Source: Marinobacter szutsaonensis (GTDB lineage: Bacteria; Pseudomonadota; Gammaproteobacteria; Pseudomonadales; Oleiphilaceae). Taken from it: a stretch of 64,000 nucleotides of DNA. Positions 8,008 to 16,316 of the stretch are shown in pieces. The position numbers and the translations under genes were made by a program. The DNA is taken from positions 2,356,001 through 2,420,000 of the forward strand of contig NZ_BAAAFC010000001.1 of NCBI RefSeq assembly GCF_039523335.1. The letters are read 5' to 3'. The first letter of the stretch is position 1, and each line of letters begins with the position of its first letter. The notes under the pieces were generated by a model. That model searched no databases and was not told where the DNA came from. It was given only the letters and a program-made list of their open reading frames with translations.

Positions 8008-8583
8008 ATGTCTGTTAACACCATCGAGCACAACCGCAAGCGTTTCAATTTTGAGGGCATTGATGCCATCTGGCTGTTCGGCTATGGCTCGCTGATCTAC
8101 AAGGTGGATTTTCCGTTCCTGGAGAAACGGCCCGCCTCTATTCGGGGCTGGGTTCGGCGGTTCTGGCAGGCTTCCCATGACCACCGGGGCACGCCGGAAG
8201 CGCCGGGACGCGTGGTGACCCTGATCGAGCAGCCGGGTGCCGTATGCAAGGGTATGGCCTACCGGGTCTCTCCCAACGTGTTCGAGCATCTGGATGTGCG
8301 GGAGAAGAATGGTTATCTCCGATTCTCCACCACGATGACCTTTGACGACGGCAGTCACGCCGAGGGCTTGGTGTACATCGCCACCGAGGATAACGATGCG
8401 TTCCTGGGCGAGGCGCCGGAGGCGGACATTGCCCGCCAGATTGCGTCGGCCACAGGGCCGAGTGGCCCCAATTCCGAGTACCTGCTGCGGCTGGCGGAGT
8501 CGTTACGGGCGCTCGGGGATGACTGCGCCCATACCTTTACCATCGAGTCCCACCTGCGTTCTGTCGATAATGCCGACAGTTAA
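8008..8583 (+). CDS. ChaC-like gamma-glutamylcyclotransferase
   Basis: A 191-residue protein of the ChaC family, which degrades glutathione to 5-oxoproline and Cys-Gly in the cytoplasm. The fold signature FGYGSLIY is at residues 24-31, followed by GWVRRFWQASHDHRGTPEAPGRVVTL, the substrate-loop pattern of glutathione-specific members. LDVREKNGY near residue 97 contains the likely catalytic Glu. The length is slightly shorter than E. coli ChaC. It has an ATG start just after the MarC gene and may be cotranscribed with it. Confidence 0.85.
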   Translation: MSVNTIEHNRKRFNFEGIDAIWLFGYGSLIYKVDFPFLEKRPASIRGWVRRFWQASHDHRGTPEAPGRVVTLIEQPGAVCKGMAYRVSPNVFEHLDVREKNGYLRFSTTMTFDDGSHAEGLVYIATEDNDAFLGEAPEADIARQIASATGPSGPNSEYLLRLAESLRALGDDCAHTFTIESHLRSVDNADS

Positions 8584-8735
8584 ACGTCAAGTTTGCCCTG
8601 TTCCATGTAAAGCTTTTGCAAAGCCCCGGCCAGGGCGCTGACATTCCTCTCCCGTTCGATAACCTGCAATCAGGTAACCCGGAAATGGCTCCGGGTTGTA
8701 GTCGATCCAGTCTTGAACAGGACGGGAGAACAGCT

Positions 8736-9164
8736 ATGAAACGATTACTGATCAGCAGTCTTGTGGTGATCGCCCTTGGTTTCGCTGGCACCGCTGCCGC
8801 AGACAATTACCGGGGCTTTGGCCATCCGCCGGGTATCCAGAAACAGCTGGACCGGGGCAAGGCGTTACCGCCGGGGCACCAGAAGAAATTCATGAAAGCC
8901 CATTATCGTCGGGATCACTACGACCGGCATCACAAGCACCGGGACCGTCGTTATCGGGATCGTGATGATCATCACCATCATCGTCGTCATGATCGCCGCG
9001 ACTACCGGGACAAGAACCGGCATTACCGGGATCGCCACGATCACTATCGCTACCGCGACGGTTACCGCACCAACCTGCGGTATGACGATCACCTGCCGCC
9101 GGAGCACCGGGTTGCCAGGATCATTCGCGACACTCATGCACTAATCGAGGATTCCCGTCGCTGA
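8736..9164 (+). CDS. Secreted His/Arg/Asp-rich protein (RcnB/CigR-like)
   Basis: A 142-residue exported protein. A signal peptide (MKRLLISSLVVIALGFAGTAAA) is followed by PPGIQKQLDRGKALPPG, the motif seen at the start of RcnB- and CigR-like periplasmic proteins. Residues ~60-115 are an extreme low-complexity tract of Asp, His, Arg and Tyr (for example DDHHHHRRHDRRDYRDK), suited to binding metal or anionic polymers. The ATG at 8736 has GGGAGA upstream; a longer frame from 8616 lacks a signal peptide. It overlaps the convergent EamA gene by 44 nt. The specific function is unknown. Confidence 0.7.
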   Translation: MKRLLISSLVVIALGFAGTAAADNYRGFGHPPGIQKQLDRGKALPPGHQKKFMKAHYRRDHYDRHHKHRDRRYRDRDDHHHHRRHDRRDYRDKNRHYRDRHDHYRYRDGYRTNLRYDDHLPPEHRVARIIRDTHALIEDSRR

Positions 9165-10071
9165 AGCTGGCCTTCCGGTCAGTGTAGGTCGCTTGCCGGG
9201 TGTCGGGGTTGAAGCCCCGGGCCGGTGAGCGGCGCAGGTGCCGTAATCCGATCAGGATCAGCGGTACCACGATCATCAGGCTGCCGGCCAGGAACCACAG
9301 GTCCGGCACTTCCCCGAACCAGATCCAGCCAATGGCCACGGCCCATATCAGCCCGGTGTACTCCGCACTGGTGACCTGATTGGCGTCGACCTGCCGGTAG
9401 GCCAGCAGCACGGTGATGTTGTAGCCGAGGATGAACAGGGCGGAACCCAGGGCGCTGATCAGAATGCCGGCGTCCCAGGCGGCCCCTTCCCACCAGGCCA
9501 GGGCGCCCGCCGCTGGCAGGATCAGCAGGTAGTTCAGGAACAGTTTGTGGACGGTAGACTGCTGTTTGGGCAGCTGGCGGACCATCACCGCATTGATCGC
9601 GAGGGCAAACGCGGAACCCAGGGCGGCGATGGCGGCCCAGTTGAATTCCACCGGGCGCAGGATGACGACGATGCCGGCGAAGCCGCTGAAGACGGCAAAG
9701 ACGCTCAGCGGGGTCAGCTGCTCACGGAAGATGATGACGGACAACACCATGACCAGGATTGGCGCGGCGTAGAATACGGCGTTGGCGGTGGCCAGGGGCA
9801 GGTTGCCCAGGGCGATGACCATGCACAGGATGCCGGCGAGATGGATGTGGGCGCGCACGGTATGGACGCCGAGGCCTGCGAACAGGTGCTGGCGGTTCAG
9901 CTGGCCGAGCAGGGGCAGCAGGAACACCAGGGTCAGGATGCAGCGCAGGAAGGCAAACTGGAAGATGGGGGTGCCTGGTTCCAGCAGTTTGATGAATACG
10001 TCCGAGGCGATGGCCATGGCATTGCCGATGACCAGCAGAAGAATGGCGCTGTTTACGGTCTTGCCTGACAT
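9121..10071 (-). CDS. EamA/DMT-family exporter
   Basis: A 316-residue inner-membrane protein with ten hydrophobic segments arranged as two EamA repeats, the drug/metabolite transporter layout (for example AILLLVIGNAMAIASDVFIK at the start, and ITVLLAYRQVDANQVTSAEY in the second half). The start has a strong ribosome site (GGAGGGG). The hairpin repeat at 10113-10216 lies 41 bp upstream, and the divergent LysR gene beyond it is a candidate regulator. The gene tail overlaps the convergent secreted-protein gene. Substrate unknown; the family exports amino acids, nucleobases and similar metabolites. Confidence 0.82.
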   Translation of the reverse strand: MSGKTVNSAILLLVIGNAMAIASDVFIKLLEPGTPIFQFAFLRCILTLVFLLPLLGQLNRQHLFAGLGVHTVRAHIHLAGILCMVIALGNLPLATANAVFYAAPILVMVLSVIIFREQLTPLSVFAVFSGFAGIVVILRPVEFNWAAIAALGSAFALAINAVMVRQLPKQQSTVHKLFLNYLLILPAAGALAWWEGAAWDAGILISALGSALFILGYNITVLLAYRQVDANQVTSAEYTGLIWAVAIGWIWFGEVPDLWFLAGSLMIVVPLILIGLRHLRRSPARGFNPDTRQATYTDRKASFSDGNPRLVHECRE

Positions 10072-10112
10072 GGTGTTAGTCCCCTCCTAAACCTTCGAGT
10101 CTGGTGCCCGGA

Positions 10113-10216
10113 ACAGGCCGGTTTCCCCCTCCGAAAACCGCTGTGAATACGTCCCTGTACGCTTGCTCTCCGCCATCCATGGCTCCGAGCATTTTCGGAG
10201 GGGGAAACCGGCCTGT
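10113..10216 (-). repeat. Family-1 hairpin repeat, copy A
   Basis: Perfect 25-bp arms at 10113-10137 and 10192-10216 enclose a 54-nt apical part. Read on the minus strand, the apex matches copy G (46453-46506) at 50 of 54 positions, while the outer stem is unrelated to other copies. The apex holds small hairpins, including GTACAGGGACGTAC. It lies between the divergent EamA and LysR genes. Confidence 0.85.
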
Positions 10217-10300
10217 CCCTCAAGCTTGGGTGGTGAGTCTAAGATCATGTTAATATCCGATAAAATGATCTTTATTGTTGACCCATTAGAAAATTAGATA

Positions 10301-11248
10301 ATGAAGCTGCCACCCCTGAAAGCACTCCCTGTCTTCGAGGCCGTCGCCCGCCTTAATAGCTTCTCTCATGCCGCCGAGGAACTGGCGGTCAGCCAGAGTG
10401 CCGTGAGCCACCAGATCAAGCAGCTGGAAACCTACCTCGGTGAGCAGCTGTTCTGGCGTAGCGGCCGGACACTGACGCTGACCGATGAGGGGCGGCAGTA
10501 TCTGGATGCGGTCAGTTCGGCGTTGTTGCAGATCGAGCGGGCCAGTGAGCAATTGTTGGGGCACGAGGAGTCCCGCATCCGGTTGTCGGTGTTCAGTTCG
10601 TTTGCGGTGCGTTGGCTGGTGCCGCGGTTGCCGGAGCTTCAGCGGTTGCATCCGCAGATTGATCTGGCGCTGGAGATGAGCAGTGAGAACCCGGTGTTGT
10701 CGGATCGGGTGGCGGATTGTTTCATCACCATCCATAAGGACTCACCGGCCTACAGTTATGAGCTGCTGTATGTGGAGCAGTTGTTCCCGGTGTGCAGCCA
10801 GGATTACTGGCAGAGGATCCGGCGGGAGCTCGGGCGCGAGGGTCCCGATGGGGACAGCGAGGCCCTGACGCCGGATGAGGTGGCGCGGTTTCCGCTGTTG
10901 TCGACCCACAGCATTTTCGAGAAGCCGGCCGGTGACTGGGAGGTGTGGTACAAGGCGGTGGATCGGGACATTCCGTCAGGCGCGCGCATCCAGCATTTCA
11001 GCCACATGCTGCTGGCGCTGGAGGCGGCCAGGTTTCATCAGGGGATCGCGCTGACCAACGATTACATGTTGAGCACCCGTAAGGATTCGGAGGATTTTGT
11101 CCGGTTGCCCTGCCATCCGGTGATGACCGGGGATGAGTTCTATTTTGCCTGGAAGACCAGCCGGCGGCGGGAGCGGGGTATTCAGGTTTTGCGGCGTTGG
11201 CTGGTGAGCCAGGCCATTGAGGGCGGGCTTCGGAGTGAGATGGATTAG
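10301..11248 (+). CDS. LysR-family transcriptional regulator (GcvA-like)
   Basis: A 315-residue LysR-type regulator. Residues 1-60 form the winged helix with FSHAAEELAVSQSAVSHQIKQLE, close to GcvA/AmpR-type members in the LKALPVFEAVARLNSF opening. The effector-binding domain follows from ~90. It is divergent from the EamA exporter and separated from it by 229 bp that hold hairpin copy A, so it may control that exporter. Its TAG stop (11246-11248) lies inside the left arm of the large palindrome 11246-11512. Ligand unknown. Confidence 0.86.
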   Translation: MKLPPLKALPVFEAVARLNSFSHAAEELAVSQSAVSHQIKQLETYLGEQLFWRSGRTLTLTDEGRQYLDAVSSALLQIERASEQLLGHEESRIRLSVFSSFAVRWLVPRLPELQRLHPQIDLALEMSSENPVLSDRVADCFITIHKDSPAYSYELLYVEQLFPVCSQDYWQRIRRELGREGPDGDSEALTPDEVARFPLLSTHSIFEKPAGDWEVWYKAVDRDIPSGARIQHFSHMLLALEAARFHQGIALTNDYMLSTRKDSEDFVRLPCHPVMTGDEFYFAWKTSRRRERGIQVLRRWLVSQAIEGGLRSEMD

Positions 11249-11512
11249 TGTCCCGTCTGGTTAATTCGCTGACCTACTGAGCCACTGAGAGCCTTGAGAG
11301 CAAGGCGCGATGGCGAAGGTTTGGTGGTTCCAAATCGAGTCAGCGCAACGCTGCTATCAAGGCTCTCAGTGGCTCCCGAAGGGCGCGGCGCTGGGGACCC
11401 TGACCGGTGTTGCCAGCACTTGATGTGGAACCACCACACCTGCGCACTGGCGCCTTGGCCAGGGTCCCCAGCGCCGCGCAGTAGGTCAGCGAATTAACCA
11501 GACGGGACACTA
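11246..11512. repeat. Nested palindrome between convergent genes (family-2 element)
   Basis: A 267-bp structured element. Perfect outer arms of 34 bp: 11246-11279 and 11479-11512. Inside are two hairpins: 11279-11297 with 11357-11375 (19 bp, perfect) and 11383-11402 with 11460-11479 (20 bp, perfect). The loops of these two hairpins are inverted copies of each other (roughly 70% by eye), so they can pair across: TGGTGGTTCCA (11322-11332) with 11426-11436, and CAAGGCGC (11301-11308) with 11450-11457. The TAG stops of both flanking genes lie in the outer arms. No coding potential is apparent. It fills the 261-bp gap and could act as a bidirectional terminator. Confidence 0.85.
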
Positions 11513-12448
11513 GCCGCGCTCCAGGGCTTCCCAGACTTCAATGGCGGCGGCAAGGTCTTCCAGCGAGGCACCCACGGATTTGAATACCGTGATGGCCTCG
11601 TCGTTGGTGCGCCCCGGTTTCTCGCCCCGCAGCAGCTCCGCCAGTTCGGCTCGCAGGTCGCCCTTGCTGAACGCACCTTCGTCGATGGCCTGCAGGATGT
11701 CCCCGGCCTCACCCATGGCGCCGGCGTAGGTGTCCACAAAGACTTCGCTGCGGGCCAGGCAGTGACTGTCGGTTTCCCGCATGGATGGCCGGAATGCGCC
11801 CACCAGATCCAGATGGCTGCCAGGTCGCAGCCATTCACCCCGGACCAGCGGTTCGGTCGACAGCGTTGCGCAGCTGATGATGTCTGCTTCGGGTACTGCG
11901 GTTTCCAGATCCGTTACCGCCTGACAGTCGAACCGGTCCCGGAATTGGTCGGCCAGGGCCGTGGCCTTGTCGGGGTTTCGGCCCCAGACCCGCACTGTGC
12001 GGATGGGCCGGATGGCCGCGTGAGCCTCGATAAGCATTGGCGCCAGTTTGCCGGTGCCGACCACCAGCAGTGATTCGGCATCCTTCCGGGCCAGTTCCCT
12101 CGCTGCCAGTGCCGAAGCCGCTGCGGTCCTGCGGCTGGTCAGGGCACTGCCATCGATACATGCGAGGGGAGTGCCATGCTCCCCTTCACACAGGATATAC
12201 AGCCCCGAGATGGCGGGCAGCCCTGCGTTGGCATTCTGCGGAAACACGTTGACCATCTTCATGCCGATGTAACCGGCTTCTTCCCAGGCCGGCATCAGCA
12301 ACATCGTAGCCTCACCGTCCGGACGGTGCATGGCGTGGTGATGTCGTGGTGGTGCTTCCACGCCTTCGCGAAACGTGGTGGCGAGTCGTTCAATCAGTGC
12401 CGGCCATACCAGTGCGCCGGCCACCTCCTGTGCGGAAATAACACGCAT
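11510..12448 (-). CDS. Ornithine cyclodeaminase/mu-crystallin family protein
   Basis: A 312-residue NAD-dependent enzyme of the ornithine cyclodeaminase/alanine dehydrogenase/ketimine reductase family. The Rossmann motif is VVGTGKLAP (residues ~128-136), preceded by DGSALTSRRTAAASALAA, the family signature region. IGMKMVNVFPQNA supplies the usual substrate Lys. It is the last gene of the ABC transporter operon, 5 nt after the livM-like stop, which suggests it acts on the imported amino acid or derivative. The exact reaction is not decided by sequence. Its stop codon lies in the arm of the palindrome 11246-11512. Confidence 0.83.
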   Translation of the reverse strand: MRVISAQEVAGALVWPALIERLATTFREGVEAPPRHHHAMHRPDGEATMLLMPAWEEAGYIGMKMVNVFPQNANAGLPAISGLYILCEGEHGTPLACIDGSALTSRRTAAASALAARELARKDAESLLVVGTGKLAPMLIEAHAAIRPIRTVRVWGRNPDKATALADQFRDRFDCQAVTDLETAVPEADIISCATLSTEPLVRGEWLRPGSHLDLVGAFRPSMRETDSHCLARSEVFVDTYAGAMGEAGDILQAIDEGAFSKGDLRAELAELLRGEKPGRTNDEAITVFKSVGASLEDLAAAIEVWEALERG

Positions 12449-12453
12449 AGTTC

Positions 12454-13374
12454 CTAACCCTGTTTACGGCTGGCCAATCGCTGGATTTCGCCGATGATGC
12501 CGCGACGGAATACCATGACGCAGACCACGAAGATGGTGCCCAGAATAACCTGCACCCAGGAGCCAAAGGCGGATAGTTCGTGGCTGAGTGCACCCACGGT
12601 GATGGCACCAAGCACAGGGCCGAATATCGTCCCCAATCCGCCGACCAGGGTCATCAGGATGACCTCCCCGGAGGTTTGCCAGTGAGCACTGGTGAGTGCT
12701 GCAAACTGGAAAATGATAGCCTTGGTGGCGCCGGCCAGACCGGCGAGGGTGGCAGAGATCACGAACGCCAGAAGTTTGAAGTGATCAACGTCGTACCCAA
12801 GAGACAGGGCCCGGGATTCGTTTTCCCGTATCGCCTGCAACACTTCCCCGAAGGGCGAATTGATGGTGCGATAGATAATGCCGAAACCAATGAGGAAGAT
12901 GGCAAACACGAAATAATACATGGAGAGGGAGTTGTTCAGGTCAATGAAGCCGAACAGCTGGCCCCGTGGAATGCCCTGCAGGCCATTCTCGCCGCCGGTG
13001 AAGGGCATCTGCAGGGCCAGGAAGTAGATGATCTGTGCCAGTGCCAGGGTCACCATGGCGAAGTAAATACCTTGCCGGCGTATGGCCAGGAACCCGAAGA
13101 TCGTACCGATCACCATGGCAAACGCTGCGCCGGCGAGTATGCCCAGTAGCGGGCCAAACCCCCATTCCTTGGTGACGTAACCGGTAATGTAGGCGGCGCC
13201 GCCGAAGAATGCCGCGTGCCCGAACGAGAGCAGGCCGGCATACCCCAGCAACAGGTTGAAGGCGCAGGCAAACAGCGCGAAGCACAGCAGGTCCATGACG
13301 AACACCGGGTAGGCGTAAAGGGGGGCCGTCAGCCCTGCCACCATCATGATGATAAAGAGGATGCGGTTGGTCAT
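12454..13374 (-). CDS. livM: Branched-chain-type amino acid ABC transporter permease LivM
   Basis: A 306-residue inner-membrane permease with about eight to nine membrane segments and the LivM signatures CAFNLLLGYAGLLSFGHAAFFG and ALRENESRA-like AIRENESRALSLGYDV, the coupling helix that meets the ATPase. It pairs with the LivH-like permease encoded 5 nt upstream. Membership of the hydrophobic amino acid transporter family is clear; the real substrate may be another amino acid, given the cyclodeaminase downstream. Confidence 0.88.
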   Translation of the reverse strand: MTNRILFIIMMVAGLTAPLYAYPVFVMDLLCFALFACAFNLLLGYAGLLSFGHAAFFGGAAYITGYVTKEWGFGPLLGILAGAAFAMVIGTIFGFLAIRRQGIYFAMVTLALAQIIYFLALQMPFTGGENGLQGIPRGQLFGFIDLNNSLSMYYFVFAIFLIGFGIIYRTINSPFGEVLQAIRENESRALSLGYDVDHFKLLAFVISATLAGLAGATKAIIFQFAALTSAHWQTSGEVILMTLVGGLGTIFGPVLGAITVGALSHELSAFGSWVQVILGTIFVVCVMVFRRGIIGEIQRLASRKQG

Positions 13375-13379
13375 GGCGC

Positions 13380-14276
13380 TTATTTCTCCTTACCAAACAG
13401 ACCGGCGGGGCGGAACAGTAGCACCAGCACCATAAGGAAGAAGATCACGGTACTGGCGGCGGGCGGGTAGAACACCTTGGTTAGCCCTTCAACCAGTCCG
13501 AGGGCGAGGCCAGATAGAATCGCGCCCATGATCGAGCCCATGCCACCGATAACCACCACGGCAAACACCACGATGATCAGGTCGGCCCCCATCAGCGGGC
13601 TGACGGAGTAGATTGGTGCTGCCAGCACCCCGGCCAGGCCTGCCAGGCCAGCGCCGAAGGCGAAGGTCAGGGTGACCATGCGAGGAACATTCAGTCCGAA
13701 GGCTTGGGTCAGGTCGGGGTTTTCCACACCGGCCCGCAACCGGGAACCGAGCTTGGTGTGTTCGATGACCCACCAGGTGGCGAAACAGACCACCAGGGAA
13801 AACACAATGGCAAACAGGCGGTAGGTGGGGAAGTACATGAATCCGAGGTTGACCACACCGCTCAGAGACTCTGGCTGGCCCGGGTAGGGGGTGCCGGAAA
13901 CGTTGAAATAGTTGGCGAACAGGCCCTGGAGGATGAGCGTGATGCCAAAGGTGAGCAGCAAGCCGTAAATGTGGTCCAGGTCGTAGAGACGCTTGAGGAA
14001 CAGACGTTCAATCAGCACCCCGAGAATGCCGACAATGAGGGGCGCCACCAGCAGTGACGCCCAGAACCCTATCTGAAGACTGATTCCGAACCATTGTTCC
14101 AGGAGAGAGTAGCCGATGAGCGCAATGAATGCCCCAAGCATGTACATGGCGCCATGGGCGAAGTTGATGATATTCAGCAAACCGAATATCACCGCCAGCC
14201 CCAGGCTCAACATGGCGTAAAACACACCCACGTTCAGCCCAAGCAGAGCTTGGGCCATTATGACCTGCATCGACAC
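13380..14276 (-). CDS. livH: Branched-chain-type amino acid ABC transporter permease LivH
   Basis: A 298-residue permease of the LivH family: LGLAVIFGLLNIINFAHGAMYMLGA near the N-terminus and GLNVPRMVTLTFAFGAGLAGLAG in the coupling region. Start chosen is GTG at 14276, with GGGGAG at proper spacing; an ATG two codons later is possible. It forms the membrane channel with LivM. It follows the substrate-binding protein gene by 38 nt and precedes livM by 5 nt. Confidence 0.88.
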   Translation of the reverse strand: MSMQVIMAQALLGLNVGVFYAMLSLGLAVIFGLLNIINFAHGAMYMLGAFIALIGYSLLEQWFGISLQIGFWASLLVAPLIVGILGVLIERLFLKRLYDLDHIYGLLLTFGITLILQGLFANYFNVSGTPYPGQPESLSGVVNLGFMYFPTYRLFAIVFSLVVCFATWWVIEHTKLGSRLRAGVENPDLTQAFGLNVPRMVTLTFAFGAGLAGLAGVLAAPIYSVSPLMGADLIIVVFAVVVIGGMGSIMGAILSGLALGLVEGLTKVFYPPAASTVIFFLMVLVLLFRPAGLFGKEK

Positions 14277-14314
14277 GTCGGCTATCTCCCCGGAAGCAGT
14301 GGTTGATCCTGCAG

Positions 14315-15532
14315 TTAGTTAACCAGCGGACACTTGGATTCGGACAGCGGAATAAACGCCTGCTCCGCTGGAATCTTCGATACCACCCTCAGCAGGTCCC
14401 ATTCGCTTGTGGACTCGGCGGGCTTCTTGACTTCTACCAGGTACATGTCGTGCAGCATGGTGCCGTTGGGCAGGATGGAGCCGTTTTTCACGAACATGTC
14501 GTTCAGAGTCATCTCGCCCAGCTTGGCGCGAACGGTATCGCTGTCGTCGGTGCCGGTCTCCTTGACCGCTTTCAGATAATTGGTGACAGCCGAGTAAACG
14601 CCGGCGTGCACCATGGTGGGCATGGCCCCGTGGCGCTCATGGAAGCGTTCGGACCAGGCCCGGGTCTCGTCGTTCTGGTTCCACACAAAGGCAGTGGTGA
14701 ACTGCAGTCCCTGGGCAATGTCCAGGCCCATGCTATGCACGTCTGTGATGAACACCAGCATGCCCGCCAGTTTCTGACCGCCTTGCACAATCCGGAACTG
14801 GTTGGCCTGTTTGATGGCATTCACCGTGTCCTGCCCGGCGTTGGCCAGGCCAATCACGTCGGCGCCAGAGGACTGGGCCTGCAACAGGTAGGAAGAGAAA
14901 TCGTTGGTGGACAGCGGTGCGTTGACGTTGCCAACCACTTCACCACCGAGGCTTTCCACGACCGCGCCGGTGTTGTCACGCAGGGAATGACCAAAGGCGT
15001 AGTCAGCAGTGATGAAGAACCAGCTCTCGCCGCCATTCTTGACCATCGCCGTGGCGGTGCCCACAGGCAAGGCGTGGGTATCGTAGACATAGTGGATACC
15101 ATAAGGGGTGCACTGTTCCTCGGTGAGGGCGGTGGTGCCGGCCCCGGTGTTCATGGTGATGATCTTCTTGTCATTGGCCAGTCCCTGGACTGACAGGGCC
15201 ACCGAGGAGTTGTCCAGGGCGGTGATCATGTCGACTTCTTCGGCGTCGATCCATTCCCGGGCGGTACTGGCGCCGATGTCCGGCTTGTTCTGGTGATCAG
15301 CGGAGATGACTTCCACGGGTTGGCCGAGGACCGATCCTCCGAAATCCTCGATGGCCATTTTGGCCGCGACCACGGCGCCGGGGCCTTCCAGGGCTTTGTA
15401 AACCCCGGACATGTCACTGAGTACACCAATTTTGAGTTTACCGTCTGAAAGCTCAGCGTTTGCGGTGAGCGGCATCGCCAGCGTCGCCATTGCGACGGCA
15501 CTTGCCAGACCTTGTTTCCAGTGCTTGAACAT
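14315..15532 (-). CDS. Periplasmic substrate-binding protein of the Liv-type ABC system
   Basis: A 405-residue periplasmic binding protein, type 1 fold. A signal peptide ending ANA precedes ELSDGKLKIGVLSDMSGVY, the typical start of LivJ/LivK/AmiC-like receptors. AAKMAIEDFGG and the repeated lobe structure follow. It is longer than LivK and resembles the versions used for amides, short acids or unusual amino acids. It sits between the ATPase and permease genes of the operon and has its own ribosome site (AAGGAAT). The substrate is not identifiable here. Confidence 0.87.
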   Translation of the reverse strand: MFKHWKQGLASAVAMATLAMPLTANAELSDGKLKIGVLSDMSGVYKALEGPGAVVAAKMAIEDFGGSVLGQPVEVISADHQNKPDIGASTAREWIDAEEVDMITALDNSSVALSVQGLANDKKIITMNTGAGTTALTEEQCTPYGIHYVYDTHALPVGTATAMVKNGGESWFFITADYAFGHSLRDNTGAVVESLGGEVVGNVNAPLSTNDFSSYLLQAQSSGADVIGLANAGQDTVNAIKQANQFRIVQGGQKLAGMLVFITDVHSMGLDIAQGLQFTTAFVWNQNDETRAWSERFHERHGAMPTMVHAGVYSAVTNYLKAVKETGTDDSDTVRAKLGEMTLNDMFVKNGSILPNGTMLHDMYLVEVKKPAESTSEWDLLRVVSKIPAEQAFIPLSESKCPLVN

Positions 15533-15596
15533 AGTGGGATTCCTTTTCTTATTAGATTCAGGGTCGGTGCGCTAGTCGCGCCCCAGGCCCACGGGC

Positions 15597-16316
15597 TCAG
15601 ACACTCAGGTGCCTGTTCAACTGCTCTTTTTTGGCCTCAAGGTCAGCGGCGTCAATCTGTTCCACCACCCGGCCGTGTTCAATGACATAGTGGCGGTCCG
15701 CCAAAGGGGCAGCAAAGCGAAAGTTCTGCTCCACCAGAATGATGGTGAAGCCCTTCTCCCGCAGTTTGCGAATTACTTGATCCAGGGATTTCAGGATAAC
15801 GGGAGCTAACCCTTCGGTAATCTCGTCCAGTAACAGCAGGTTGGCCCCCGTCCGCAGGATACGGGCAATGGCCAGCATCTGCTGCTCACCACCGGAGAGC
15901 TTGGAGCCCTGGCTTTTCCGGCGTTCCTTGAGGTTCGGAAACATGGTGTAGATGTCGTTAACCGACATGCCGCCTTCGGCGACGACAGGGGGTAGTTCCA
16001 GGTTTTCGTCGACATTGAGGGAAGCGAAAATGCCACGCTCTTCCGGGCAATAGCCGAGCTTGCCCACATGGGCGATCCGATGCGTGGGCATGTCGATGAT
16101 TTCAGTGCCATGGATCTTGATTGAACCGGTACGCCGGCCCACCAGCCCCAGAATTGCTTTCAGGGTGGTGGTACGCCCGGACCCGTTGCGGCCGAGCAGG
16201 GTGATCACCTCGCCTTCCCGCAGTGTCAGGTTCATACCGTGGAGAATGTGGGATTCACCGTACCACGCGTGCAGGTTCTCGATTCGGAGCAACTCCGGAC
16301 GGTTATCAGGCTGCAT
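15597..16316 (-). CDS. livF: ABC transporter ATPase LivF
   Basis: A 239-residue cytoplasmic ATPase. The Walker A is LLGRNGSGRTTTLK (unusual GSGRTT in place of GAGKTT, with Arg at the normal Lys position), the signature is KLSGGEQQMLAIAR, and the Walker B is LLLLDE. EGLAPVI is the LivF hallmark. The start overlaps the livG stop by 11 nt. The Walker A Arg is odd: Lys is normally required for ATP binding, so this subunit could be catalytically weak; a sequencing error would also explain it. Confidence 0.86.
   Translation of the reverse strand: MQPDNRPELLRIENLHAWYGESHILHGMNLTLREGEVITLLGRNGSGRTTTLKAILGLVGRRTGSIKIHGTEIIDMPTHRIAHVGKLGYCPEERGIFASLNVDENLELPPVVAEGGMSVNDIYTMFPNLKERRKSQGSKLSGGEQQMLAIARILRTGANLLLLDEITEGLAPVILKSLDQVIRKLREKGFTIILVEQNFRFAAPLADRHYVIEHGRVVEQIDAADLEAKKEQLNRHLSV

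Noticed and set aside
11246..11512. Palindrome as an ordinary intrinsic terminator or IS end pair
   Set aside because: Stems are far longer than a terminator needs and have no T-run; there is no coding capacity between the arms. Bidirectional termination remains possible as a side effect.
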